Source of the DNA: Chloroflexota bacterium
GTDB taxonomy: Bacteria; Chloroflexota; Anaerolineae; Anaerolineales; Anaerolineaceae
Length of the DNA stretch: 64,000 nt
Direction of reading: 5' to 3'
NCBI GenBank assembly: GCA_029556265.1
Contig: JAKQFH010000003.1
Coordinates: 46,395-110,394, forward strand
The notes beneath the pieces were generated by a model that did not search any database, was not told the DNA's origin, and saw only the letters and a program-made list of their open reading frames with translations. The translations under genes and the position numbers were made by a program. Below are positions 8,370 to 18,999 of the stretch, piece by piece. How positions within the stretch are numbered: the stretch's first letter is position 1; each line of letters begins with the position of its first letter.

Positions 8370-9667
8370 GGTTTGGCTGTTGGCGAGGGGGTTAATAAAT
8401 AAGAAGGCATGGAAGAAAGGTCCGTCATACCCGTTGGGTCAAAGCGGAGGCGCCCCACAGCTCCAACCCGATTAATCGGCTCGAGAGAGGCGCTGTTGAA
8501 CACAAAAGAAAGCGCCGCGACATTCCCGGTTTCCACCTCAATATACGCGTTGGCGCTGTAAGCGCTGGCGCTTCCGGAGCTCATCCTGCCCTGGTAAAGC
8601 ACTTTACCATCCGCGCTGACGCGCACCCAAACGGTCTGCCGGGCTTGAATGACCAACTGCACCGAGGCGTTCGTATCTGTCGGCAGAATTAAGGGAGTTG
8701 GGGAGGGAAGAATGACGGCTTGTTCAGTCAGGGCTGGCGTCAAGGTTGGCATCCACGATATCGGCGTCTTTGAGCCGATGAGAACGTCAGCCATCTCCGG
8801 GAGCTGGGTTGATTCGGCGTTTAGGTCTGGTTTGCTCAACAGGTCGGCGGCGCCCCAGATTAAGAAAATGAGAATGCCGCCCACCAAAAGGGTCCCAAAA
8901 AAGAGATCCAATGTGAAAAACCGCCGCAAAGCCAGCAAAAAGGGAGGCAGGACGCGGGCTTCGCCCTTTCCTTTCAAGGCGCCTTCGGCTTTTTCCAATC
9001 TGCGCTCCTGCAGCGCGTCCGCGAAACGGATTAGCAGCAAATCGGTATCCAGGTTTAGAAAGCGGGCGTAGGTTTGCAGCAGCCCTTTGGCTTCGGACGG
9101 GCTGGCAAAGGTATCCAGCATCCCTTGTTCGAGCGCCACCAGCTGCTTTTTGGGAATGCGGGTCTGCTCGCTGAGCAAATCCCAGGGGATATCCAGGTAT
9201 TTTCGGCGGTTTTGGAGTTCCCTGCCGATTTCATCCAGGATTTGTTGGGATGGTGAGCTGGGAGAGAGCGTCGGGGCGGGTTTTTCTTTGCTTTTTTTTG
9301 ACTGCTTACCGGGCTGTGGAGAGTGAAGGGTTAGTTTATTTGCTTTTTTATCGGGCTGTGGGGCCGCTTGTATGGTTGGCCGCGAAGCCGAAACGGAGCC
9401 CGCTTCCGGGCTCTTGGGCAAGTTGGCTGTGGTAACAGGCGCGCTTGCGGTAGTTTTTTGGGGCGCTTCGAACGGCACCCCCAGAAAATCCGCGTACAAC
9501 TTGAGAAAGCCGCGAGCCTGGGTGCGCGAACCAAGCTCGGCGTATTCATCCATCTCGAGGGCTTGCAACAGGGAAAGACGGATGCGGGTAGCGCTGGCAA
9601 CCTGCTCAAGCGGTATATGCTTTTCTTCCCGGATTGCTCTCAGCTGGGAACCGGATAATTCTGACAT
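8366..9667 (-). CDS. RodZ-like protein with two HTH domains
   Basis: A 433-residue bitopic membrane protein. Residues about 5-70 form an XRE/HTH_25 domain (LRAIREEKHIPLEQVASATR). A second HTH-like copy lies at about 148-205 (RRKYLDIPWDLLSEQTRIPK). A membrane helix follows at about 255-277, and an extracytoplasmic DUF4115-like beta domain at about 335-410. RodZ normally links MreB filaments to the wall elongation machinery; having two cytoplasmic HTH units is less usual. A Lys/Pro/Ser-rich linker joins the two HTH copies. It overlaps rimO by 4 nt. Confidence 0.85.
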   Translation of the reverse strand: MSELSGSQLRAIREEKHIPLEQVASATRIRLSLLQALEMDEYAELGSRTQARGFLKLYADFLGVPFEAPQKTTASAPVTTANLPKSPEAGSVSASRPTIQAAPQPDKKANKLTLHSPQPGKQSKKSKEKPAPTLSPSSPSQQILDEIGRELQNRRKYLDIPWDLLSEQTRIPKKQLVALEQGMLDTFASPSEAKGLLQTYARFLNLDTDLLLIRFADALQERRLEKAEGALKGKGEARVLPPFLLALRRFFTLDLFFGTLLVGGILIFLIWGAADLLSKPDLNAESTQLPEMADVLIGSKTPISWMPTLTPALTEQAVILPSPTPLILPTDTNASVQLVIQARQTVWVRVSADGKVLYQGRMSSGSASAYSANAYIEVETGNVAALSFVFNSASLEPINRVGAVGRLRFDPTGMTDLSSMPSYLLTPSPTAKP

Positions 9668-9682
9668 AGGTTGATTTTAACA

Positions 9683-9721
9683 AAACCAGCCTGTTCTGCC
9701 AAATCGGAAACAGGCTGGTTT
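9683..9721 (-). terminator. Terminator downstream of rplI
   Basis: AAACCAGCCTGTT pairs with AACAGGCTGGTTT across a 13-base loop, followed on the minus strand by TTTTGTT. It sits between the rplI stop and the rodZ start, so rodZ-rimO probably has a separate promoter. Confidence 0.82.
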
Positions 9722-9743
9722 GAATATCGGGGTTCTGTGTTAA

Positions 9744-10286
9744 TTACGCGCCGGCGTTTTCTTCAGTCTCCACGGCAGGCGCTTCTTCCGAAACCTGCTC
9801 AGCTGCTTCGGCAGCCTTGGCGGGGCGGGCTTTGGATGCCTCGCCTTCACGGCGGACAATCACCTGAAGCATCGGCACGAGGTCCATGGTCAGGTGCACA
9901 GGCACTTCGTATTCGCCCAGGGCGCGGATGGGCTCCAGTTCGATTTGGCGGCGGTCAAGTTCGATGCCTTTCAGCTCTTTCACTTGCTCCGCGACCATCT
10001 GGCTGGTAACTGAACCATAAAGCTTACCGGTTTCGCTGGCTTTTACGGGGAATTCAAGCTGCAGGCTGCTGAGAATCTCAGCCAGGCCTTTGAGCTCAGT
10101 ATTCAACACCGCGCGTCTCTCGCTGGCTTTATGACCGATTGCTTCAGCCAGTTTTACCGAACTTTCCGTGGCTGGCAGTGCCAAACCTTGCGGGATCAGA
10201 TAGTTTCTGCCGTATCCATCGGCCACTTTCTTGATTTCCCCCGCGCGTCCTAACTTATAAACGTCCTTAATTAACAACACTTTCAT
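9744..10286 (-). CDS. rplI: 50S ribosomal protein L9
   Basis: A 180-residue bL9 that binds 23S rRNA with its N-domain. The N-terminus MKVLLIKDVYKLGRAGEIKK followed by GYGRNYLIPQGLA is the L9 signature. The connecting helix and C-domain follow to about residue 148. The last 30 residues are an extra Ala/Glu-rich tail, so the protein is longer than the usual 148-150 residues. An AAAGGG site precedes the ATG. The gene stands alone; rpsF and rpsR, its common partners, lie 41 kb away at 51578-52147. Confidence 0.95.
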   Translation of the reverse strand: MKVLLIKDVYKLGRAGEIKKVADGYGRNYLIPQGLALPATESSVKLAEAIGHKASERRAVLNTELKGLAEILSSLQLEFPVKASETGKLYGSVTSQMVAEQVKELKGIELDRRQIELEPIRALGEYEVPVHLTMDLVPMLQVIVRREGEASKARPAKAAEAAEQVSEEAPAVETEENAGA

Positions 10287-10928
10287 TTCAAGCCCTTTCT
10301 AAAGCTGTGTGTGATATTTCCCGGAATGAAGGGTACAACATTCGGGTCGCACAATTCTATCACACTTCAGATTGTCAACCTGGTTTTGAATGGGTTCAAT
10401 TTACGTAAGGCAATCGAGTCTCATCCGGGCGAGTGGGTTCAATATCCTTCCTGGGGGTCCGATCGCCTGGAGCGCGGAGGCGTCTGCAGTTGCCAGCCCT
10501 CCATCCTTGTTTTCGGGTGGTCTTGTTTGCGGCACCCAAAGACCTTAAGTTCAAACAATACCCTTAGCTTATTCAGACTCGTTTTGTGGTCAAGCAGCGG
10601 GCTGCGAACGGGTGTAACATAACAAACCAAGCCAGCCCGTTTCAGAAAAACCTGATGCTTTCCTTTTCCCCTCGGGCCGCCAAAGCGCAAGGCGTGAACG
10701 TTTCCCGACCGATCAGCGCTGCATTTTTCCCCGCGTGCTCTGACGAATGAAACAGGGTAGTCCTATAACCATGTTGATTTGCTTGCCAGGCGCAGAGAGT
10801 CTTTCTTTGTCAGCTGGTACATTGGTTCAGCAGGTTTTCCTGCCGCAAACGGGTTTCTCCATTTTTGGTTGGAATACCTTTTGAATAACCCTAATGTGTT
10901 TTTAGGTACGCGATGTCACCTCACACGG

Positions 10929-10974
10929 ACCCGAGTGTGTTCACCAAATCTTAGAAATGCGAGAAAATGCCCGC
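10929..10974. repeat. Imperfect direct repeat, copy 1
   Basis: Begins ACCCGAGTGTGTTCACC and ends near ATGCCCGC. It aligns with copy 2 (from 11011) over about 46 bases, with an offset of 82; most differences in the first half are transitions. Confidence 0.5.
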
Positions 10975-11010
10975 ATTGTGGTTTAGATAACACCATTTCT
11001 CCGTGCTGAT

Positions 11011-11057
11011 ACCTGAGCGTGCTTACCATATCTCCAAATCAGGGAGAATACGTGCGC
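11011..11057. repeat. Imperfect direct repeat, copy 2
   Basis: Begins ACCTGAGCGTGCTTACC and ends ACGTGCGC. It corresponds to copy 1, sharing ACC-GAG-GTG, ACCA-ATCT, AAAT and GAGAA blocks in order. Confidence 0.5.
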
Positions 11058-11191
11058 GAAAAACAGCTTTTGCCCGTCTCATCAAATTCATGCCATTTCC
11101 ATTGAGAAAAAAGGAAAAACATTGGCAGTAGATCTGACCTGGAATTGCCTCCCGCGGGACTCCCAAAAGAACAACCAAGCGTTCAATTTCC

Positions 11192-11219
11192 TTTACAATT
11201 CGCGGGAAACATGTATAAT
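11192..11219 (+). promoter_or_regulatory. Sigma-A type promoter of the SLC6-type transporter
   Basis: TTTACA at 11192-11197, a 16-base spacer, and a perfect TATAAT at 11214-11219. The leader of about 95 nt contains a small hairpin (AATGC-ttaac-GCATT). Confidence 0.75.
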
Positions 11220-11319
11220 AGCGCGAATTTCCAATATTTATCGGGTTGACTCACCCAACTCACTTCTTTATTTGATTAATGCTTAACGCATTTAAATATT
11301 TTTATTTGGAGAGTGAGAA

Positions 11320-12735
11320 ATGAGTATAATAACCAAAACCAAACCCCCAAGCAGTGAAACGAAAGACCCGGGCAAACCGCTCGTGCGGGATTCATTTACC
11401 AGCAAATTGGGTGTCATTTTTGCCACCCTCGGTTCAGCGGTTGGATTAGGGAATATCTGGAAGTTTCCATCCATGACAGGAGCGAACGGCGGCGCCGCAT
11501 TCATCATTATTTATCTTTTGTGTACCTTGTTGGTTAGTGTTCCCGTTATGATCACCGAGCTGATGCTTGGCCGGACCGCCAGAGCGAACGCGATTACCAC
11601 CTACCGCAATTTATCTCCAAAGAAATCGCAGCCGTGGTGGCTGGTCGGTGTTTCTGGTGTTGTGGCAGCCTTTCTGATTTTGGCATTTTATACCGTGGTT
11701 GCCGGCTGGGTTTTTGCGTACATAGGGAAAGCCATCACCGGAAACGTGCTTTCGACAAATCCGGAAGTGACCTCCCAGGTGTTTTCCAGGCTGGTCACCA
11801 GCCCCTGGGAGTCTTTAATCTGGCAGTGGATTGTATTGATTTGGATCAGCTTCGTGATCATTCTGGGTGTATCCAAGGGAATCGAGGGGCTTACCAAACG
11901 CCTGATGCCCGCCTTGTTCGTCATCCTCCTGATTGTTTGTGTCCGCAGCCTGACCTTGCCCGGAGCGATGGAAGGCGTGCGTTTTCTCTTTAAACCCGAT
12001 TTTTCGCGGATCACGCCCGGAGTTATTTTGATGGCGATGGGTCTGGCTTTCTTTAAGCTTTCGGTTGGCATGGGGACGATGACCGCTTACGGCTCCTACT
12101 ATCGCGACGATCAGGACATCCCCGGTTCCGCCCTCCGCGTAATGCTGGCGGATTTGAGCGTATCAATTCTTGCCGGATTGGCCATTTTCCCGGCGGTTTT
12201 CGCGTTTGGTTTTAAGCCAGATGCCGGACCTTCTTTGCTCTTCATCACCATCCCGGCAGTTTTCGCGTCCATGCCTTTTGGGCAATTCTTCCTGATTTTG
12301 TTCTGCATTTTGGCTTCCATTGCCGCAACCGGCGCGATGCTGTCCTTGTTTGAAGTGCCGGTATCCTTCCTGGCTGAGCGGACTAAGCTCAACCGTACTG
12401 GCGCGACGATTGTTACCTTTCTCGCGTTGGCCGCGGTAGGCGCGACCGCCGCGCTCTCGAACAGTATTCTGGCGGATGTCAAAGTTGCCGGAAAAACCTT
12501 TTTTGACCTTTACGATTTCATTTCCTCCAACCTGCTGATGCCTATCGGCGGATTTTTCCTGGCAATTTTTGCGGGATGGGTTTGGAAATTTCCAAAAATT
12601 CAGGAGCAGCTCAGCAACCACGGCGTCCTGAAAAACCGCGGGATTATCCGCATTTACTATTTCATTGTGCGTTATGTTGCCCCGGCGCTGATTTTGCTTG
12701 TTATGCTGAACGGTCTGGGAATTGTGAACTGGTAG
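11320..12735 (+). CDS. Sodium-dependent amino acid transporter (NSS/SLC6 family)
   Basis: A 471-residue neurotransmitter:sodium symporter homologue with about 11-12 membrane helices of the LeuT fold. The TM1 signature GSAVGLGNIWKFP is exact; it holds the unwound segment that binds substrate and Na+. NGGAAFIIIYLL (TM2) and ITELMLGR follow. Bacterial members usually import hydrophobic or aromatic amino acids, but the substrate cannot be read from sequence alone. GGAGAGTGAGAA precedes the ATG. It is monocistronic, with its own promoter and terminator. Confidence 0.93.
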   Translation: MSIITKTKPPSSETKDPGKPLVRDSFTSKLGVIFATLGSAVGLGNIWKFPSMTGANGGAAFIIIYLLCTLLVSVPVMITELMLGRTARANAITTYRNLSPKKSQPWWLVGVSGVVAAFLILAFYTVVAGWVFAYIGKAITGNVLSTNPEVTSQVFSRLVTSPWESLIWQWIVLIWISFVIILGVSKGIEGLTKRLMPALFVILLIVCVRSLTLPGAMEGVRFLFKPDFSRITPGVILMAMGLAFFKLSVGMGTMTAYGSYYRDDQDIPGSALRVMLADLSVSILAGLAIFPAVFAFGFKPDAGPSLLFITIPAVFASMPFGQFFLILFCILASIAATGAMLSLFEVPVSFLAERTKLNRTGATIVTFLALAAVGATAALSNSILADVKVAGKTFFDLYDFISSNLLMPIGGFFLAIFAGWVWKFPKIQEQLSNHGVLKNRGIIRIYYFIVRYVAPALILLVMLNGLGIVNW

Positions 12736-12749
12736 GTTGAGTAATTGAT

Positions 12750-12786
12750 GAGAGGCTGGCAAGCCCTGCCAGCCTCTCGGTTTTAA
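12750..12786 (+). terminator. Terminator of the SLC6-type transporter gene
   Basis: GAGAGGCTGGCA pairs perfectly with TGCCAGCCTCTC, followed by GGTTTTAAT. Confidence 0.88.
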
Positions 12787-13070
12787 TACCTCCGGTTGGG
12801 CTTTTTGCCTGGAGTGTGTGGCGCAGCGCACCAGCCGGGCAGGGAGCGGGGCAAAGGATGGGGGTCAGCTTGTTTTTATTCAAACCGGCGATTATTTCAA
12901 GCAGACTTTCAGCGCGTCGCGTTTTTTTTTGACTTTAACCTTTGATATTTCAACATAAGCAGGGAATTGGGTCTCGCCTTGCGAGGCTAAGCTTCACGCA
13001 AATAAGTTGAAACGCTTTGAATAGATTATACTTGTTGCGGTTGAACGATATTCTTCTGTTGAGGGTTGAT

Positions 13071-14726
13071 ATGACTGATCAAGAGAGTTTTGAGAGTTGG
13101 CGGACTAACCTTTATGAGCGTTCAATAAGTAAATTTCCCGAGCGTAAGCCGCAATTTATTACCTCGTCCGGGATTCCACTGGACCCGATCACCCCTCCCG
13201 AAGGCATTCATCCGGAACGTTTCGCCGAGCTGGGGTATCCCGGGCAGTACCCATTTGTGCGCGGCGTCCAGCCCAGCATGTACCGCGGACGGTTTTGGAC
13301 TATGCGGCAGTATGCTGGCTATTCCAGCGCTGAAGAATCCAACCTGCGCTACCGGTTCTTATTGGAGCAGGGGCAGACCGGGCTTTCAGTCGCCTTTGAC
13401 CTGCCGACGCAAATCGGTTACGACGCGGATGACCCAATCGCCCTGGGAGAGGTAGGCAAAGTCGGGGTCTCAATTTCATCCATAGAAGACATGGAAACCC
13501 TTTTCCGGGAAATACCTCTGGATAAAGTTTCCACAAGCATGACGATTAACGCGCCGGCGGCCATTTTGCTGGCTGCTTACATCGCGGTGGCAAAAAAGCA
13601 GGGCGTGGAAGCCAGCAAGCTGCGTGGAACCATCCAGAACGATATTCTAAAAGAGTATATTGCCCGCGGAACGTATATCTATCCGCCTGCCTCTAGCATG
13701 CGCCTGATTACAGACACCATGCGTTACTGCCAACAGGAAGTCCCGAACTGGAATACCATCAGCATCTCCGGCTATCACATCCGCGAAGCAGGTTCCACGG
13801 CTGCCCAGGAGGTGGGCTTCACGCTGGCAAACGCGATTGCGTATATTGAGGCTGCCAAAGAAGCCGGCATGGACGTGGATGAGTTCGCGCCGCAGCTGTC
13901 GTTCTTCTTTAACGCGCATAACAATTTTCTGGAAGAAATTGCCAAGTTCCGGGCAGCGCGGCGGCTTTACGCGCGTATTATGAAGGAGCGTTTCCATGCC
14001 CAAAAGGCGGAATCGCAGAAGCTGCGCTTCCACACCCAGACGGCAGGTTCCACGCTCACCGCGCAGCAGCCAGAAAATAACGTGGTGCGGGTTACACTCC
14101 AGGCGCTGGCGGCTGTTTTGGGCGGCACGCAATCGCTGCACACCAACAGCATGGATGAAGCTCTCTGGCTGCCCACCCAAAAATCCGTGCAGGTAGCCCT
14201 GCGCACGCAGCAAATCATCGCATACGAGTCCGGCGTGGCAGATGCCGTGGACCCGCTGGCAGGGTCTTATCTGATTGAATACCTGACCGACCAGATTGAG
14301 GAAAAGGCAGATGCGTATATCCGCAAAATTGACGAACTTGGCGGCGCGTTAAAAGCGATCGCGTCGGGCTTTGTCTCGAACGAGATTCAAGATGCCGCCT
14401 TCGATGCTCAGCGCAGGCTGGAGACTGGTGAAGAGGTTGTGGTGGGCGTGAATAAGTTTCAGCAGAACGAAACCCTGGAACTGGAATCGCTGCGCATCAA
14501 CCCAACCATTGAACTCCAACAGCGCGAACGCCTGGCGATTTTGCGCCAGAGCCGCGACGCGCAGCGCGCTGCTGAACTGCTTGGCCAGCTGGAAACAGCC
14601 GCCCGGGGCTCCGACAACCTGATGCCGTTGTTTATCGAATGTATTGAGAACAAACTGACCCTGGGTGAAATCTGCAATCTGCTGCGCGGCGTCTGGGGCG
14701 AATACCGCGCTCCGAATTTTATCTAA
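13071..14726 (+). CDS. Methylmalonyl-CoA mutase large subunit
   Basis: A 551-residue TIM-barrel chain of B12-dependent acyl-CoA mutase, which interconverts methylmalonyl-CoA and succinyl-Co[31 protein letters not shown] and [14 protein letters not shown] match the archaeal-type two-chain mutase; the Tyr and Arg of these segments are the ones expected for methylmalonyl-CoA rather than isobutyryl-CoA. The cobalamin-binding domain (DxHxxG) is absent and must come from a separate gene outside the window. An in-frame upstream codon (13017) is unlikely to be the start because a TATACT box at 13027-13032 lies after it; GAGGG precedes the ATG at 13071. Confidence 0.92.
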   Translation: MTDQESFESWRTNLYERSISKFPERKPQFITSSGIPLDPITPPEGIHPERFAELGYPGQYPFVRGVQPSMYRGRFWTMRQYAGYSSAEESNLRYRFLLEQGQTGLSVAFDLPTQIGYDADDPIALGEVGKVGVSISSIEDMETLFREIPLDKVSTSMTINAPAAILLAAYIAVAKKQGVEASKLRGTIQNDILKEYIARGTYIYPPASSMRLITDTMRYCQQEVPNWNTISISGYHIREAGSTAAQEVGFTLANAIAYIEAAKEAGMDVDEFAPQLSFFFNAHNNFLEEIAKFRAARRLYARIMKERFHAQKAESQKLRFHTQTAGSTLTAQQPENNVVRVTLQALAAVLGGTQSLHTNSMDEALWLPTQKSVQVALRTQQIIAYESGVADAVDPLAGSYLIEYLTDQIEEKADAYIRKIDELGGALKAIASGFVSNEIQDAAFDAQRRLETGEEVVVGVNKFQQNETLELESLRINPTIELQQRERLAILRQSRDAQRAAELLGQLETAARGSDNLMPLFIECIENKLTLGEICNLLRGVWGEYRAPNFI

Positions 14727-14735
14727 AAGGAACAT

Positions 14736-15140
14736 ATGAAACCAATCAAAATCAATCATGTCGCAATTGTTGTCAGGGATATTGACGCGTCGCTCGATTT
14801 TTGGGTGAAGGCGTTTGGCTTGCGGTTGGATCACGTTGAGGATGTGCCTTCTCAGGCTTCCAAGGTGGCATTTTTGCCGCTCGGGGAGAGCGAAGTGGAA
14901 TTGGTACAGCCGACCAGTATGGACAGCGGCATGGCGGCGTACCTGGAAAAACGCGGGGAAGGCATGCACCATTTATGCATCGAGGTTGATGATATTGACG
15001 CCGCGCTTGCCCATCTTAAAGCGCTGGATGTGCGCCTGATTAATTCTGAACCCGAAGTGCTGCCAGGCAGAAAGATGGCTTTTATCCACCCCAAGGCTGC
15101 CAACGGCGTGTTAATAGAACTGTACCAGCTGACAGATTAA
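14736..15140 (+). CDS. mce: Methylmalonyl-CoA epimerase
   Basis: A 134-residue protein of the vicinal oxygen chelate fold, which converts (S)- to (R)-methylmalonyl-CoA for the mutase. INHVAIVVRDIDASLDFW carries the first metal His; GEGMHHLCIEVDDI and the C-terminal GVLIELYQ supply the other His and the Glu ligand. Length matches the family. It follows the mutase gene by 9 bases with AAAAGGA before the ATG, so the two form one metabolic unit. Confidence 0.92.
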   Translation: MKPIKINHVAIVVRDIDASLDFWVKAFGLRLDHVEDVPSQASKVAFLPLGESEVELVQPTSMDSGMAAYLEKRGEGMHHLCIEVDDIDAALAHLKALDVRLINSEPEVLPGRKMAFIHPKAANGVLIELYQLTD

Positions 15141-15230
15141 TCCTTCGCGTTTGGCGGCTCACCAGCCAAACATAAGAAGGTGATTTTTAATCCAGGCGGA
15201 ATGATTGCCCGCGGCAAAAAAGGAGACCAC

Positions 15231-16565
<1,335 letters not shown>

Positions 16566-16581
16566 AGTGAAAGAGAACACG

Positions 16582-17241
16582 ATGACATACACAATTGGTA
16601 TTATTGGAGGCACCGGGAAAGAAGGAAAAGGCCTGGCCTATCGCTGGGCCAAAGCCGGGCACAGGGTTCTGATAGGCTCCCGTTCGGAAGAAAAAGCGCT
16701 GGCAGCCGCGGCTGACCTGGCGGCACTACTTCCAAGCGAAGCGCGCGTGCAGGGTTTGGGCAACCTCGCGGCGGTGCAGCAATGTGACATCGCGGTTCTC
16801 ACGGTGCCTTTCGCTGCCCACGCTGAGACTTTGCTCGGACTGAAAGAAGCTCTTCAGGGTAAGCTATTAATTGATGTAGCCGTGCCGTTGAACCCGCCCA
16901 AGGTCACCCGCGTTTCAATGCCGCCAGAGGGCTCTGCCGCGCAGCAAGCCCAGAGCATTCTCGGGGAAGGCGTGCAGGTAGTGGCTGCCTTCCAAAATAT
17001 CTCGTATGAACATCTGCTGAAGGATGAACAGGTTGCCTGTGATGTTCTGGTTTGCGGCACGGGCAAAGACGCCCGACAAACGGTCATTAACCTGGCGCGC
17101 GATGCAGGATTGACCGCCTGGGATGCCGGCGTGATTGAAAACGCTGTGGTGGTTGAGGGGCTGACCTCGGTGCTCATCGGTCTCAATATTCAGCATAAAG
17201 TCGGCTCGGCGGGCATAAAAATTACAGGGATTTCGGAGTAG
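16582..17241 (+). CDS. npdG: F420H2:NADP oxidoreductase
   Basis: A 219-residue Rossmann-fold protein of the NADPH-dependent F420 reductase family (Npd/Fno), moving hydride between F420 and NADP. IGIIGGTGKEGKGLAYRWA is the dinucleotide site, with IGSRSEEKA binding the NADP phosphate; VLTVPFAAHAETL and LIDVAVPLNPPKV are typical of the family. Start ATG at 16582 follows AAAGAGAA. One base separates its stop from the cofE start, so it belongs to the F420 operon. Confidence 0.9.
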   Translation: MTYTIGIIGGTGKEGKGLAYRWAKAGHRVLIGSRSEEKALAAAADLAALLPSEARVQGLGNLAAVQQCDIAVLTVPFAAHAETLLGLKEALQGKLLIDVAVPLNPPKVTRVSMPPEGSAAQQAQSILGEGVQVVAAFQNISYEHLLKDEQVACDVLVCGTGKDARQTVINLARDAGLTAWDAGVIENAVVVEGLTSVLIGLNIQHKVGSAGIKITGISE

Positions 17242-17242
17242 A

Positions 17243-18022
17243 ATGCCGCGGTCAAAAAGCCTGACCCTCAGTACTGTTCCGAATTTGCCCGAAATTCAAC
17301 CCGGTGACGACCTGCCGGCGTTGATTATGAACGCGCTTGCCCAGGATGAAATAAGCGTTGAGGACGGCGATATTTTTGTTATCGCCCAGAAAATTGTGTC
17401 CAAATCGGAAGGCAGATTGGTGAATCTGAGCACGGTAATCCCTAGCCCAAAGGCGTTGGAACTGGCTGAGCGAATAGAAAAACGCCCGGAACTGGTGGAA
17501 TTGATCCTGCAAGAAAGTAACGAAGTATTACGCACGCGCCCGGGCACCATTATCGTGGAGCACAAAAGCGGGTTTGTATGCGCTAACGCGGGCATAGACC
17601 ACTCCAATGTGCGCGGTCCCTGGGGCGAACCAGAGGACTGGGTTTTATTGCTGCCTGAGGACGCGGATTATTCCGCCCGGGTACTTCGCAGCGGGTTGGA
17701 GCGCCTGAGTGGAAAAAGAATCGGCGTATTGATTATTGACTCGCACGGGAGAGCCTGGCGCAACGGGATTGTCGGCACCAGCATTGGGTTGGCGGGAATT
17801 CCCGCACTGGTTGACATGCGCGGCAAACCTGACCGGTTTAATTACTCTTTGCGCGTTACCCTTATTGCGGCCGCCGATGAATTGGCAGCCGGCGCGTCCT
17901 TGATGATGGGGCAAGCCGCCGAGGGAACCCCGGTAATTTTGGCGCGTGGATTTCCGTATGAGTTGGCAGAAGACCGGGCTTTCAGGCTGGTGCGTGAGAA
18001 ACAATTGGATTTGTTCCGCTGA
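17243..18022 (+). CDS. cofE: Coenzyme F420-0:L-glutamate ligase CofE
   Basis: A 259-residue GTP-dependent ligase that adds glutamates to F420-0. DGDIFVIAQKIVSKSEGR and CANAGIDHSNV are CofE signatures; IDSHGRAWRNGIVGTSIGLAG matches the metal-binding C-terminal part. It is the short archaeal-type form without the fused FMN-reductase domain found in actinobacterial FbiB, so this operon does not supply that dehydro-F420 reductase step in fused form. Stop and cofD start share one base (TGATG). Confidence 0.93.
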   Translation: MPRSKSLTLSTVPNLPEIQPGDDLPALIMNALAQDEISVEDGDIFVIAQKIVSKSEGRLVNLSTVIPSPKALELAERIEKRPELVELILQESNEVLRTRPGTIIVEHKSGFVCANAGIDHSNVRGPWGEPEDWVLLLPEDADYSARVLRSGLERLSGKRIGVLIIDSHGRAWRNGIVGTSIGLAGIPALVDMRGKPDRFNYSLRVTLIAAADELAAGASLMMGQAAEGTPVILARGFPYELAEDRAFRLVREKQLDLFR

Positions 18023-18999
18023 TGACACGCAGCCCCGATAATTACCTGTCGTTACAAGTGGCCGCCCTGGCGGGCGGCGTGGGTGGAGCGAAGCTTGCCC
18101 GCGGCTTGGATCGGGTTCTGCCGCCGGGTAACCTGACCCTGATTGTCAATACAGGTGATGATTTTGAGCACTTTGGCTTACGCGTCAGTCCGGACCTGGA
18201 CTCAGTCTGTTACGCTTTGGCTGGTCTGGCGGATCCGGTAAGAGGGTGGGGCAGAGCGGACGAAACCTGGAATTGCTTTTCAGGTTTGGGGGAACTGGGC
18301 GCGCCAACCTGGTTTCAGCTTGGAGATAAAGACCTGGCGCTGCACCTTGAGCGCACCCGCTTATTGCAGGAAGGGCTGAGCCTTAGTGAGGTCACGCGGC
18401 ACTTCTGCGAACGCTGGGGCGTGCGCAGCCGGGTTTTGCCGATGTGTGATGGACAGTTTCGGACTCAGGTCAGAATAACCGACGGCAGTTTGCTGGACTT
18501 TCAGGAGTATTTTGTGCGCGAAAGATGTGAACCGGTCATCTCGGGCTTTGTTTTTTCGCGCGCTGAGGATATTGCGCCCGCGCCGGGAGTGTTATCTGCC
18601 CTTGAAGAGGCTGATTTGGTGGTGCTCTGTCCTTCCAATCCCTGGGTGAGCATTGACCCCATTCTTCAGCTTCCAGGCATCCTGGAAGTTCTGCGAAAAA
18701 AAACCGTTATCGCCGTCTCACCGATCATTCAGGGTAAATCGGTCAAAGGACCCGCGGCAAAGATGTTCGCCGAAATGGGCATTCCGCCTACCAGTTTGAG
18801 TGTGCTCGCGCATTACAGCGCATTTCTGGAGGGTTTTGTTTATGACCTTCTTGACCGTGATTTGTTCCAAAATTATGAGGGCGAGCGTATAATAATAAGA
18901 GGACTGAATACTCTGATGCAAAATGATGAGGACAAAACCAGGCTTGCCATCGAAATGCTGCGCTTTGGTCAGGACCTCATCGCAAGGAAAGCGCCGTGA
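18022..18999 (+). CDS. cofD: 2-phospho-L-lactate transferase CofD
   Basis: A 325-residue enzyme that joins the lactyl-phosphate (or phosphoenolpyruvyl) moiety to the deazaflavin Fo, making F420-0. AGGVGGAKLARGL and NTGDDFEHFGLRVSPDLD are the conserved N-terminal and Fo/metal-binding motifs. CPSNPWVSIDPIL and SPIIQGKSVKGPA fit the GDP-lactate site. Length is that of the family. It overlaps cofE by 1 base and cofC by 4. Confidence 0.94.
   Translation: MTRSPDNYLSLQVAALAGGVGGAKLARGLDRVLPPGNLTLIVNTGDDFEHFGLRVSPDLDSVCYALAGLADPVRGWGRADETWNCFSGLGELGAPTWFQLGDKDLALHLERTRLLQEGLSLSEVTRHFCERWGVRSRVLPMCDGQFRTQVRITDGSLLDFQEYFVRERCEPVISGFVFSRAEDIAPAPGVLSALEEADLVVLCPSNPWVSIDPILQLPGILEVLRKKTVIAVSPIIQGKSVKGPAAKMFAEMGIPPTSLSVLAHYSAFLEGFVYDLLDRDLFQNYEGERIIIRGLNTLMQNDEDKTRLAIEMLRFGQDLIARKAP

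Larger units (their letters stand above)
10287..11319. other. Gene-poor intergenic region, about 1 kb
   Basis: No frame here looks like a real protein: the open stretches are short, lack ribosome sites and have irregular composition. The region holds two imperfect copies of a roughly 46-base sequence (10929 and 11011) and the promoter of the following transporter (11192-11219). TTGACA and TAGAAT on the minus strand (10373-10378 and 10354-10359) lie upstream of rplI but are only 13 bases apart. The rest could hold a small RNA or a decayed gene. Confidence 0.5.

Noticed and set aside
10311..11009. Small open frames in the 1-kb intergenic region
   Set aside because: No ribosome sites, no family motifs and irregular composition.
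13017..13070. Upstream extension of the mutase gene
   Set aside because: A TATACT box lies inside it and a good ribosome site precedes the ATG at 13071.
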